DNA of 15,043 nucleotides from the NCBI GenBank assembly GCA_015490675.1, contig WFXI01000303.1:1-15043 (forward strand). Reading direction: 5' to 3'. This DNA comes from Hydrogenothermaceae bacterium (GTDB taxonomy: Bacteria > Aquificota > Aquificia > Aquificales > Hydrogenothermaceae). Of the stretch, positions 1 to 6,447 are shown one piece after another. The position numbers were made by a program, and so were the translations under genes. The notes beneath the pieces are model-generated. The model searched no databases, was not told where the DNA came from, and worked only from the letters and a program-made list of their open reading frames with translations. Every line of letters begins with the position of its first letter. Position 1 is the first letter of the stretch.

Positions 1-720
1 CTAAAAGAAATTACTTTGATTACAAAAGATAATATACAAATAAAAGGCTGGTTTGTACCAAAAAATACAAAGAAAGCTGTTATTTTAGTTCACGGAATTG
101 CAGAAAATAGAAGTTTTTTAAATAGATTAACAAAATTTTATTATGAAAAGGGTTTTTCTGTAGTTTCTATAGATTTAAGAAATCACGGGAAAAGCCAAAA
201 TACAAAAACAACCTTAGGATATAAAGAAAGATTAGATGTTTTATCTGCTGTTAAGTTTTTAAAAGAAAAAGATTTTGATAACATTTTAGTTCACGGAATA
301 TCCATGGGAGCAGTTGCATCAATTCTTGCAAAAGATGAAAATCCAGAGGATATAAACCTTGTAATAGCAGATAGCCCTTATATTTCTTTAAAGGAAAGCA
401 CAAGGTATACATATAGAAGGTTTCCAGATTTGCTAGCTAATTTATTAACAAACATTTCTTTATTTTTAGGAGAAAAGTTTACAGGTATAGATGTAGACAA
501 ATTAAATATCAGACCTATTGTAGGAAAATACACTAAAGATATAGTTTTAATTTTTTGTGAGTTTGACCCTTATTTAGATACAAAAAAAGCTTATGAAGAA
601 TTCAAAGATTACAATACTTTCTTTTTTGAGAATACATCTCACGCAATGGCTTTTGTATGGTATCCAGAAAGGTATCAGCAAGTTATTTCTAAAATTTTAT
701 CTAAATCTGGCGATAAATAG
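1..720 (+). CDS. Alpha/beta hydrolase, 5' end missing
   Basis: Serine hydrolase of the alpha/beta fold, substrate unknown. The reading frame is open to the first base of the window, so the true start lies upstream. A TTG at 16 is the first start-like codon inside the window but is probably internal. Counting residues from position 16, an oxyanion-type HG motif (LVHGIAENR) lies near residue 26. The nucleophile elbow GISMG has Ser96, an acid residue fits at Asp184 (EFDPY), and the base is His209 (TSHAMA), so a complete Ser-Asp-His triad can be read. The HG-near-N-terminus layout and the DLRNHGKS segment resemble the COG1073/FrsA-like and lysophospholipase-like hydrolases. No signal peptide can be judged because the N-terminus is cut off. 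A 52-base gap separates it from the next gene. The fold is secure; the specific enzyme is not. Confidence 0.85.
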   Translation, partial: LKEITLITKDNIQIKGWFVPKNTKKAVILVHGIAENRSFLNRLTKFYYEKGFSVVSIDLRNHGKSQNTKTTLGYKERLDVLSAVKFLKEKDFDNILVHGISMGAVASILAKDENPEDINLVIADSPYISLKESTRYTYRRFPDLLANLLTNISLFLGEKFTGIDVDKLNIRPIVGKYTKDIVLIFCEFDPYLDTKKAYEEFKDYNTFFFENTSHAMAFVWYPERYQQVISKILSKSGDK

Positions 721-772
721 GTAAATAGTATAAACTTAATAATTACTAACAAAACTTTAAGGATAAGAGTAA

Positions 773-1309
773 ATGAAAATATTAAAGAGCTTGTCAGTTA
801 TATTTACATTAATGCTAGTCATAATTTTATTTAGCTGTAATAAAAATGAATCATCTTCATCTTCAAAAGTAGAAAAGTTTAAAGTTGACCCTCTGCCAGT
901 TATTGAAGATGCTATGAAAAAAGGTAAGTTTTTAATACTTATTTTTGAATCAGAGTCGTGTCAATACTGCACAAAATTACATAAAGAAGTTTTAGAGGAC
1001 TTAGATTTTAAACAAAAGTTAATTAAGAATAATGTAGCTATAGCAATAATTAATGTGTATGGAGATAGAGAAGTAGTAGACCCTGAAACTAGAAAGTATA
1101 TGAATGAACAAATACTTGCTTATGTTTATAGAGTTCAATCTTTTCCAACAATAATATTTTTTGACCCTAACAAAAACTATAAAAAGTACGCAGTTATTCC
1201 TGGGTTTATAAACAAACAAAAATTTGAATCAATTTTAGATTATTTAGGTTCTGGCTGTTATGAAAAAGTAGAGTATAGAAAGTGGCTAAAAAATGGTGAA
1301 AAGTGTTAG
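773..1309 (+). CDS. Thioredoxin-fold lipoprotein
   Basis: Exported thiol-disulfide protein of 178 residues. The N-terminus has a charged start (MKILK), a hydrophobic stretch at residues 8-20 and a lipobox-like LFSC ending at Cys22, followed by a Ser-rich linker. This predicts a lipid-anchored protein on the periplasmic side. The thioredoxin active site is CQYC at Cys63-Cys66, preceded by strand FLILIFES, and the conserved cis-proline is Pro125 in SFPTIIFF. This matches the thioredoxin_7/SoxW-like group rather than classical cytoplasmic thioredoxin (WCGPC). Two additional cysteines lie near the C-terminus (SGCYEK and the penultimate KC). The start at 773 follows AAGGA at 759-763. The gene overlaps the lytic transglycosylase by 17 bases, suggesting co-translation. 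Whether it reduces, oxidises or isomerises disulfides cannot be told from sequence. Phe at the -2 lipobox position is unusual, so the lipid anchor is less certain than the fold. Confidence 0.85.
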   Translation: MKILKSLSVIFTLMLVIILFSCNKNESSSSSKVEKFKVDPLPVIEDAMKKGKFLILIFESESCQYCTKLHKEVLEDLDFKQKLIKNNVAIAIINVYGDREVVDPETRKYMNEQILAYVYRVQSFPTIIFFDPNKNYKKYAVIPGFINKQKFESILDYLGSGCYEKVEYRKWLKNGEKC

Positions 1310-1739
1310 ATTAATTTTGTTTAGCTTAATATTTTCTGTTTTTGCATTAGCTACAGAGAAAAATTATTGCTTTGAAGAAGCAGGAGAAAGGTATAACATA
1401 AATCCTTATCTTTTATATACAATTGCAAAAGTAGAAAGTAATCTAAATCCAAATGCATTAAATAAAAATAAGAATGGAACTTACGATATAGGTCTTATGC
1501 AAATAAATAGTAAATGGCTACCTGTTTTAAAAAGGTATGGAATTACAGAAAAAGACCTTTATAATCCCTGTCAAAATGTTTTTGTTGGAGCTTGGGTTTT
1601 AGCTCAATGTATAAATAAATTTGGTCAAACTTGGAAAGCTATAGACTGTTATAACAAAGGCTCAAAAGCGAAAAACAACTCAAAGTATGTCTGGAAAATC
1701 TACAACGAATATAACAAACTCTTTGCTCAAAAACCTTAA
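1293..1739 (+). CDS. IagB-like lytic transglycosylase (SLT domain)
   Basis: Small exported peptidoglycan lytic transglycosylase of 148 residues. Residues 1-20 form a signal peptide (MVKSVR, hydrophobic core, ALA). The SLT fold starts at about residue 26. The catalytic glutamate is Glu48 in AKVESNLNP, and GLMQIN at 67-72 is the conserved second motif. The pattern C, WLPVLKRYGI, LYNPC, VGAWVLAQC and W-KAIDCYNKG closely follows IagB/VirB1-type enzymes that open the cell wall for secretion, pili or conjugation machines. No such machine is encoded in this window, so its partner is unknown. Four cysteines (26, 93, 106, 119) could form two disulfides. ATG 1293 and GTG 1296 are both possible starts and give almost the same protein. 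No clear Shine-Dalgarno is present, and translation is probably coupled to the overlapping thioredoxin gene. Confidence 0.88.
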   Translation: MVKSVRLILFSLIFSVFALATEKNYCFEEAGERYNINPYLLYTIAKVESNLNPNALNKNKNGTYDIGLMQINSKWLPVLKRYGITEKDLYNPCQNVFVGAWVLAQCINKFGQTWKAIDCYNKGSKAKNNSKYVWKIYNEYNKLFAQKP

Positions 1740-1783
1740 AATCTTCTAAAAAATTGCTAAAATTTATTTGTTAATTTTTCAAA

Positions 1784-1789
1784 AAGGAG
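1784..1789 (+). promoter_or_regulatory. Shine-Dalgarno deciding the moaE start
   Basis: AAGGAG lies 8 bases before ATG 1798. It favours that start over an upstream in-frame TTG at 1768, which would add ten unrelated residues (MLIFQKGEKI) and has no ribosome binding site of its own. Confidence 0.75.
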
Positions 1790-1797
1790 AAAAAATT

Positions 1798-2208
1798 ATG
1801 GTTCCAGATATATATATAGGGGAAAACTGGTATTCTTTAGATGAAGTTTTTAACAGTTTTTCAGATAAGGAATGTGGAGCTTTAGATATATTTTTAGGAA
1901 TACCAAGAAGTGCCCCTGAAGATGGAGATGTAGAGCAGTTAGAATATGAAGCGTATGTTTCAATGGCAGAGAAAGTTATAAAGGAAATAATAGAAGAAGC
2001 TAAAGAAAAATTCAAAATTAAACATGCAATAGTTCATCATAGAACAGGAGTTGTTCCAGTAGGAGTTCCTTCATTTTTAGTAGCAGTGTGGGGAGGACAT
2101 AGACAGGAAGCTTTTACAGCATGTAGATATATAGTAGATGAAGTAAAAGCAAGAGCACCAATATGGAAAAAAGAAGTTTTTGCTAGTGGAGGGGAACAAT
2201 GGAAATAG
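1798..2208 (+). CDS. moaE: Molybdopterin synthase catalytic subunit MoaE
   Basis: Large subunit of molybdopterin synthase. With thiocarboxylated MoaD it inserts the dithiolene sulfurs into cyclic pyranopterin monophosphate during molybdenum or tungsten cofactor synthesis in the cytoplasm. From ATG 1798 the protein has 136 residues, normal for the family. Family motifs are present in order: GALDIFLGIPRS (family GAxxxFxGxxR), LEYEAYVSMAEK, HHRTGVVPVG, VWGGHRQEAF, and the C-terminal KARAPIWKKE containing the conserved active-site lysines, followed by GGEQW. The start is chosen from the AAGGAG at 1784-1789. No other cofactor gene (moaA, moaB, moaC, moaD, mogA) is in the window. It is the first gene of a long operon-like run and overlaps dnaN by 10 bases, so the two are probably co-translated although functionally unrelated. 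Confidence 0.95.
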   Translation: MVPDIYIGENWYSLDEVFNSFSDKECGALDIFLGIPRSAPEDGDVEQLEYEAYVSMAEKVIKEIIEEAKEKFKIKHAIVHHRTGVVPVGVPSFLVAVWGGHRQEAFTACRYIVDEVKARAPIWKKEVFASGGEQWK

Positions 2209-3296
2209 TTATAGACAAATCAGCACTACAAGATGTATTAAAAAAAGCAATTTCTGCAACAGAGAAAAAGTCAGCACTTCCTATTTTATCTAATTTTTTA
2301 TTAGAAGCAAAAGAAGATAAATTAATAGTTCAGGGAACAGATTTAGAAGTTCATGTTAGTGTTTCAGTTTTTGCACAGGTAGAGCAAGAAGGAACAGCCT
2401 GTGTAAATGCTAAAAAGCTAAACGATATAGCAAGACTTTTACCTAGTGAAAAGGTTCATATAAAACTAGAAGATAACACTTTAAAAATAAAATCAGGAAA
2501 AACAAAATATTCTCTTCCAACTACTGCTTCAGAAGACTTTCCACAAATGTATCCATTCCCAGAAGAAAATGCCTTTATTATTTCAGGGGCACACCTGCAA
2601 AATGCAATTAATAAAACCCTTTATGCAGCCTCAAAAGAAGAAAGTAGGTATGCATTACAGGGAGCGTTATTTAAAACAAAAGATGGAAATTTAATTGATG
2701 TTGTAGCAACAGATGGACACAGACTCGCTTTATACACAATAGAAAAAACAGGAGCAGGAGAAATTTCTATAGTAGTTCCTCAAAAAGCTTTAAATGAGCT
2801 AAAAAAACTTTTAACAGGTATGGAAGATGTGGAAGTAGCAGCCACTTCTCAATATGTATTTTATAGGACGAAAGAATGGATTTTAATGTCTAGACTTTTA
2901 GAAGGGGCGTTTCCAGATTATACACAGGTAATACCTAATGAATTTACAATTGAAGTAATTTTAAATAAAAAAGAGCTTACAGAAGCAGTAAAAAGGGTTT
3001 CAGCAGTTGTTGAAGGAGATGCTAAACCAATAAGGTTTACTCTAAAAGAAGGAATATTAGAGCTTCGTAGCTTTTCAAAGGAATACGGGGAAGCTATAGA
3101 CGAGCTAGAAATAGAATACACAGGAGAAGATTTTGTAATAGGATTTAATGCAAGATACATAATAGAAGCAGTTGATGCAATAGATGAAGATAGATTTTTT
3201 ATGAAATTTACAAATCCAAATGCTCAAACACTAATCCAGCCTTTAGAAAATGAAAACTACAAAGCAATAGTAATGCCTATGGATATACCAGCTTAA
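2199..3296 (+). CDS. dnaN: DNA polymerase III sliding clamp (beta subunit)
   Basis: The beta clamp dimerises into a ring around DNA and tethers the replicative polymerase. The 365 residues are close to the E. coli length (366), consistent with three similar clamp folds in a row. Diagnostic segments are KALPILSNFLLE-like residues near the N-terminus (SALPILSNFLLEA), ATDGHRLA at 170-177, SRLLEGAFPDYTQVIP in the middle, and the C-terminus YKAIVMPMDIPA, which matches the conserved VMPM(R/D) tail forming part of the partner-binding pocket. ATG 2199 has a GGAGGGG ribosome site inside the 3' end of moaE, which it overlaps by 10 bases. dnaA, recF and gyrB are not beside it, so this is not an origin-type dnaA-dnaN locus. 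The next gene, pstB, starts 19 bases downstream. No missing segment is evident. Confidence 0.97.
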   Translation: MEIVIDKSALQDVLKKAISATEKKSALPILSNFLLEAKEDKLIVQGTDLEVHVSVSVFAQVEQEGTACVNAKKLNDIARLLPSEKVHIKLEDNTLKIKSGKTKYSLPTTASEDFPQMYPFPEENAFIISGAHLQNAINKTLYAASKEESRYALQGALFKTKDGNLIDVVATDGHRLALYTIEKTGAGEISIVVPQKALNELKKLLTGMEDVEVAATSQYVFYRTKEWILMSRLLEGAFPDYTQVIPNEFTIEVILNKKELTEAVKRVSAVVEGDAKPIRFTLKEGILELRSFSKEYGEAIDELEIEYTGEDFVIGFNARYIIEAVDAIDEDRFFMKFTNPNAQTLIQPLENENYKAIVMPMDIPA

Positions 3297-3315
3297 CTAT
3301 GGAGGAAAAGGTTTT

Positions 3316-4092
3316 ATGCAAGAAAAAATAAAAGTAGAAAATCTATACTTCTGGTATTCAGGTCAACCTTATCCAGATAAAGAAAAAGCAGCACTTAAAG
3401 GAATTACCCTTCCTGTTTATGAAAAAAAGGTAACAGCTTTAATAGGACCTTCTGGATGTGGAAAGACAACATTACTTAGAAGTTTTAACAGAATGCACGA
3501 TTTATATCCGGGAAACAAATATGAAGGACAAATTCTATTAGATGGAGAAAATATCTTAAATGATGATTATGACCTTATAAAACTTAGAACAAAGGTTGGA
3601 ATGGTATTTCAAAAACCAACACCTTTTCCTATGAGTATATTTGATAATGTTGCTTATGGACTCAAACTTCGTGGAATAAAAGATAGAAGTGAGCTAGAAG
3701 CTAGAGTAGAAAAAGCATTAAAACAAGCAGCCCTATGGGAAGAAGTTAAAGATAGATTAAAAGACCCTGCAACAGGCTTATCAGGAGGACAACAACAAAG
3801 ACTTGTAATAGCAAGAGCATTAGCAGTTGAACCAGAAGTTTTACTTTTTGACGAACCAACCTCTGCTTTAGACCCGATTTCTACATCAAAAATAGAAGAG
3901 CTTGTAGTTCAGTTAAGAGACAGTGTAACAATTATTATTGTTACTCATAATATGCAACAGGCAGCAAGAGTTTCAGATTATACTGCATTTATGTATCTAG
4001 GAAAGCTTATTGAATTTGACAAAACAGACATTATATTTACATCACCAAAAGAAAAACTAACAGAAGATTACATAACAGGAAAATTTGGTTAA
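3316..4092 (+). CDS. pstB: Phosphate ABC transporter ATPase PstB
   Basis: ATP-hydrolysing subunit of the high-affinity phosphate importer PstSCAB, on the cytoplasmic face of the membrane. All nucleotide-binding motifs are intact: Walker A GPSGCGKTT at 44-52, signature LSGGQQQ at 155-161, Walker B VLLFDEP at 175-181 and H-loop His211 in VTHNMQQAARVSD. PstB-specific traits include LRSFNRMHDL, the VGMVFQKPTPFPMSIFDNVAYG segment and AFMYLGKLIEF near the end. Length (258) is typical. The start follows GGAGGAAAAGG. No pstS, pstC or pstA is present in the window, so the permease must be encoded elsewhere. phoU and a PhoR-like kinase follow, but the nucleotidyltransferase/HEPN pair is interposed. Only 2 bases separate its stop from the next start. 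Confidence 0.96.
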   Translation: MQEKIKVENLYFWYSGQPYPDKEKAALKGITLPVYEKKVTALIGPSGCGKTTLLRSFNRMHDLYPGNKYEGQILLDGENILNDDYDLIKLRTKVGMVFQKPTPFPMSIFDNVAYGLKLRGIKDRSELEARVEKALKQAALWEEVKDRLKDPATGLSGGQQQRLVIARALAVEPEVLLFDEPTSALDPISTSKIEELVVQLRDSVTIIIVTHNMQQAARVSDYTAFMYLGKLIEFDKTDIIFTSPKEKLTEDYITGKFG

Positions 4093-4094
4093 TT

Positions 4095-4382
4095 TTGAGA
4101 TTAAAGGATTTCGAAAGAAAAGCTTTAAAAGAAGTTTTTAAAGATTTTGAAGGAGAAATTTATATATTTGGCTCAAGATTAAGTAATAACAAAAGAGGAG
4201 GAGACATAGATTTAATAATAAAACCTAGAAGAAAATTAAGTTTAGATGAGATTTTAAAGCTACAAAGTAAATATTTTTTACTTACAGATACAGATATAGA
4301 TATCATTCAGTATGATGATAAAAGTCCTTTTATTCAGGAAGTTATGAGATATGCAAAAAAACTTGATTTGCAAAGCTTATAA
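4095..4382 (+). CDS. MNT-type nucleotidyltransferase (HEPN partner, putative antitoxin)
   Basis: Small minimal nucleotidyltransferase of 95 residues. The DNA polymerase beta-type motif reads FGSRLSNNKRGGDIDLII, with GS at 26-27 and DID at 37-39, giving a GSx9DxD spacing; a third carboxylate fits at Asp69 in TDIDIIQYD. In known MNT-HEPN systems such a protein transfers AMP to the HEPN toxin and silences it. The start is TTG 4095, since no ATG occurs in frame until residue 84; AGGAAA inside the pstB 3' end is a modest ribosome site. ATT 4092 is an alternative. Two bases separate it from pstB, and its last 32 bases overlap the HEPN gene. The family and catalytic residues are clear; antitoxin function is inferred from known systems and has not been shown for this pair. 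Confidence 0.85.
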   Translation: MRLKDFERKALKEVFKDFEGEIYIFGSRLSNNKRGGDIDLIIKPRRKLSLDEILKLQSKYFLLTDTDIDIIQYDDKSPFIQEVMRYAKKLDLQSL

Positions 4383-4794
4383 AGATTTAGAAAAAAGTTT
4401 AAAACTATTAGAAAATTCGTTAGAAAAATACGAACCATTTAACCCTAATGTTTTTTATAGTTATGAAGATTTAGAGTATTATGATTCTTTATCTTTTAGA
4501 TTTGAGAAAGCAGTAGAAGCAGTTTTTTACTTTTTTAAAACATTAGAGTTTTACCTTTATGGAGAAAAATCAGAAACATACAGAAAGATGTTACAAAAAA
4601 TGGAAAAACTTAATTTAATTAAAGATTTAGATATTTATATGGAAATGAAAATGCTGAGAAATAAAGTTGTTCATACATATATGCCAGAAAAACTAGAGGA
4701 AATTTATTCAAATATAAAAAGATTTGGAGACATACTTTTAGAAGATTTTCAAAAATTTGAGAAGATTGTTAAGGAGGAAACAGAATGCTTATAA
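4351..4794 (+). CDS. HEPN-domain protein (HepT-like or HI0074-like, putative RNase toxin)
   Basis: All-helical protein of 147 residues of the HEPN superfamily. Near the C-terminus lies MLRNKVVHTYMPE, giving Arg103-x4-His108-x-Tyr110, the Rx4HxY motif that forms the RNase centre of HepT toxins and carries the tyrosine modified by the partner MNT enzyme. The rest matches nucleotidyltransferase-substrate-binding proteins such as HI0074 (SFRFEKAVEAVFYFFKTLEFYL helix). ATG 4351 lies 9 bases after AGGAAG and inside the MNT gene, so the two are translationally coupled. Its last 10 bases overlap phoU. Because the motif is complete it could be an active ribonuclease, but HI0074-type members are not established toxins, so toxicity is uncertain. 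Its base composition does not stand out from the neighbouring genes. Confidence 0.82.
   Translation: MQKNLICKAYKDLEKSLKLLENSLEKYEPFNPNVFYSYEDLEYYDSLSFRFEKAVEAVFYFFKTLEFYLYGEKSETYRKMLQKMEKLNLIKDLDIYMEMKMLRNKVVHTYMPEKLEEIYSNIKRFGDILLEDFQKFEKIVKEETECL
4771..4777 (+). promoter_or_regulatory. phoU Shine-Dalgarno inside the HEPN gene
   Basis: A strong AAGGAGG sits 7 bases before phoU ATG 4785 and is wholly within the coding sequence of the HEPN protein. Loss of the HEPN 3' end would therefore also remove phoU's ribosome binding site. Confidence 0.85.
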
Positions 4795-5447
4795 AACCAA
4801 AATTAGATGAAATAAGAGATAGACTTATAGAAATGGCAGAAATTGCAGATACAATGATAGAAAATGCAGTAAAGGCAATAATTGAGCATAACGGAGATTA
4901 TTTACCTATAGTAGCAGAGCTAGAAGAAAAACTAGACAAAATGGAAGTAGAAAATGAAAGCCTAATAATAACTACAATTGCAAGATTTCAACCAGAAGCA
5001 AAATACTTAAGAATTTTAGTAATGGACTTGTTTGTAAATAGAGATTTAGAAAGAATTGGAGACCACGCAGAAAACATAAAAGAACAGGCAGAGCATATAA
5101 TAACAAAACCAAAATTAAAAGAATATATAGACCTTCCAGTTATGACAGATATTACACTTGGAATGGTTAGAGATGCAGTGAAATGTTTAGAAACTTTAGA
5201 TACAGAGCTTGCTAGAGATGTAATAGCAAGAGATGACAAAGTAGATGCCCTAAACGAGCAAATAATAAGAGACCTTTATACATATATGGTAGAAGACCCT
5301 AAAAATATAAAAGTAGGTATTAGATTAATTACAGTAGCATCAAATATAGAAAGAGTAGCAGATATTGCTACAAATCTTGCAGAAGAAGTAATTTATATGA
5401 AAGAAGGAAAAATGCTTCGCCATCAGGAAATAGATGATGGAAACTAA
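4785..5447 (+). CDS. phoU: Phosphate signalling regulator PhoU
   Basis: PhoU links the Pst transporter to the PhoR kinase and damps phosphate uptake and signalling; it acts in the cytoplasm at the membrane. The 220 residues form the expected tandem three-helix repeat. The metal-binding motif of each repeat is readable: DLERIGDHAENI (Glu89, Asp93) and NIERVADIATNLAEE (Glu189, Asp193). Length is usual for the family. ATG 4785 has AAGGAGG at 4771-4777. It overlaps the HEPN gene by 10 bases and the kinase by 14 bases, so it is held in a tight translational chain. The pairing with pstB upstream and a PhoR-like kinase downstream supports its role directly. Confidence 0.95.
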   Translation: MLIKPKLDEIRDRLIEMAEIADTMIENAVKAIIEHNGDYLPIVAELEEKLDKMEVENESLIITTIARFQPEAKYLRILVMDLFVNRDLERIGDHAENIKEQAEHIITKPKLKEYIDLPVMTDITLGMVRDAVKCLETLDTELARDVIARDDKVDALNEQIIRDLYTYMVEDPKNIKVGIRLITVASNIERVADIATNLAEEVIYMKEGKMLRHQEIDDGN

Positions 5448-6447
5448 GCAAAAAATGAAAGTTTCAGATTTTGAGAGCTTTTTAAAATTTCTAGACTTCT
5501 TACAAGAAGGTATTATTGTAACAGAGCCAGATGGAAAAATTGGATACATAAATAAATATGCAGAAGATATTCTTGGTATTCAGGAGCCAGAAGGAGCACA
5601 TTTTTCTAAAGTTATAAAAAATGATTATTTATACTCAATAATTTCACATAACTATGAAAGGGATAATATAAGGGAAGAAATAATAATAAATGACAGAAAA
5701 TTTTTAGTAAAAGTTTATAAAATAGACGGTAAAAAATTCATACATTTAACAGATATAACTCCTTTTGAAATATACAAACAAGCAAAAAAAGATTTTGTTT
5801 CAAATGTATCCCACGAACTAAAAACACCTATAGCGGTTTTAAAAGGAATTATAGAAACCCTTCAAGATGAAGAGGATAGTTCTCATAAGAAGAAATTTCT
5901 AACAATGGCATATAAAAGAATTAACCAGATGAATAGTTTAATAAATGATTTATTAATTATTGCAAGATTGGAGTCTAAAGAAGATAAACTGATAAAAACA
6001 AAGATAAAGTTAAAAGGATTTATAAACTCAATTTATGAAGATTTAGCTCATCTTTGCAAAGAAAAAAATATAACCTTTGAAAACAAAATAACAGACAATT
6101 TAGAAATCTTAGCAGATGAAAACAAGTTATCAATACTGTTTAAAAACCTTATAGAAAATGCAATAAAGTACAATAAAGAAAATGGTAAAGTGGAAGTTTT
6201 TTCAAGAGAAAATGGTAAATACATAATAATAGAAGTAAAAGATACAGGTATAGGCATTCCAAAAGAAGCTTTACCATTAATTTTTGAAAGATTTTATAGA
6301 GTGGATAAATCTAGAAGTAGAAATGTTGGTGGAACAGGATTAGGGCTTTCCATTGTAAAACACATAGCAGAGGCTCATGGCGGAAAAGTAAAAGTAGAAA
6401 GTAAAATAGGAGAAGGCTCAATATTTAAGGTTTACCTGCCAAAATGA
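5434..6447 (+). CDS. phoR: PhoR-like PAS sensor histidine kinase, no membrane segment
   Basis: Sensor kinase of 337 residues that would autophosphorylate on histidine and pass phosphate to a response regulator. Domains in order: PAS domain at about 17-110 (LQEGIIVTEPDGKIGYINK is a typical PAS start), HisKA with SHELKTP and phospho-acceptor His127, then HATPase_c with N box NLIENAIKY (238-246), G1 DTGIGIP (270-276), F box FERFYRVD and G2 GGTGLGLS (299-306). It resembles PhoR of the phosphate regulon and lies directly after phoU, but no transmembrane helix is visible, so it appears soluble. No response regulator gene is adjacent. Starts ATG 5434 and ATG 5437 share the AGGA at 5425-5428; the second has slightly better spacing. 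It overlaps phoU by 14 bases and the next gene by 4. The histidine kinase call is certain; the phoR name rests on context. Confidence 0.88.
   Translation: MMETKQKMKVSDFESFLKFLDFLQEGIIVTEPDGKIGYINKYAEDILGIQEPEGAHFSKVIKNDYLYSIISHNYERDNIREEIIINDRKFLVKVYKIDGKKFIHLTDITPFEIYKQAKKDFVSNVSHELKTPIAVLKGIIETLQDEEDSSHKKKFLTMAYKRINQMNSLINDLLIIARLESKEDKLIKTKIKLKGFINSIYEDLAHLCKEKNITFENKITDNLEILADENKLSILFKNLIENAIKYNKENGKVEVFSRENGKYIIIEVKDTGIGIPKEALPLIFERFYRVDKSRSRNVGGTGLGLSIVKHIAEAHGGKVKVESKIGEGSIFKVYLPK

Noticed and set aside
729..734. TATAAA before the thioredoxin gene as a promoter -10 box
   Set aside because: No -35-like sequence lies at suitable distance, and such hexamers are expected by chance in AT-rich DNA.
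1019..1219. 66-codon minus-strand frame opposite the thioredoxin lipoprotein
   Set aside because: Wholly antisense to a well-supported gene, with low-complexity Tyr, Ile and Ser content expected from AT-rich antisense DNA.
1754..1782. TTGCTA before moaE as a -35 box
   Set aside because: No credible -10 box at 16-18 bases downstream; the nearest TAATTT is only about 12 bases away.
1779..2015. 78-codon minus-strand frame opposite moaE
   Set aside because: Antisense to moaE with Ser-rich, unfamiliar sequence; the sense strand matches MoaE across its whole length.
4988..5239. 83-codon minus-strand frame opposite phoU
   Set aside because: Antisense to conserved PhoU repeats with no ribosome site; a composition effect.
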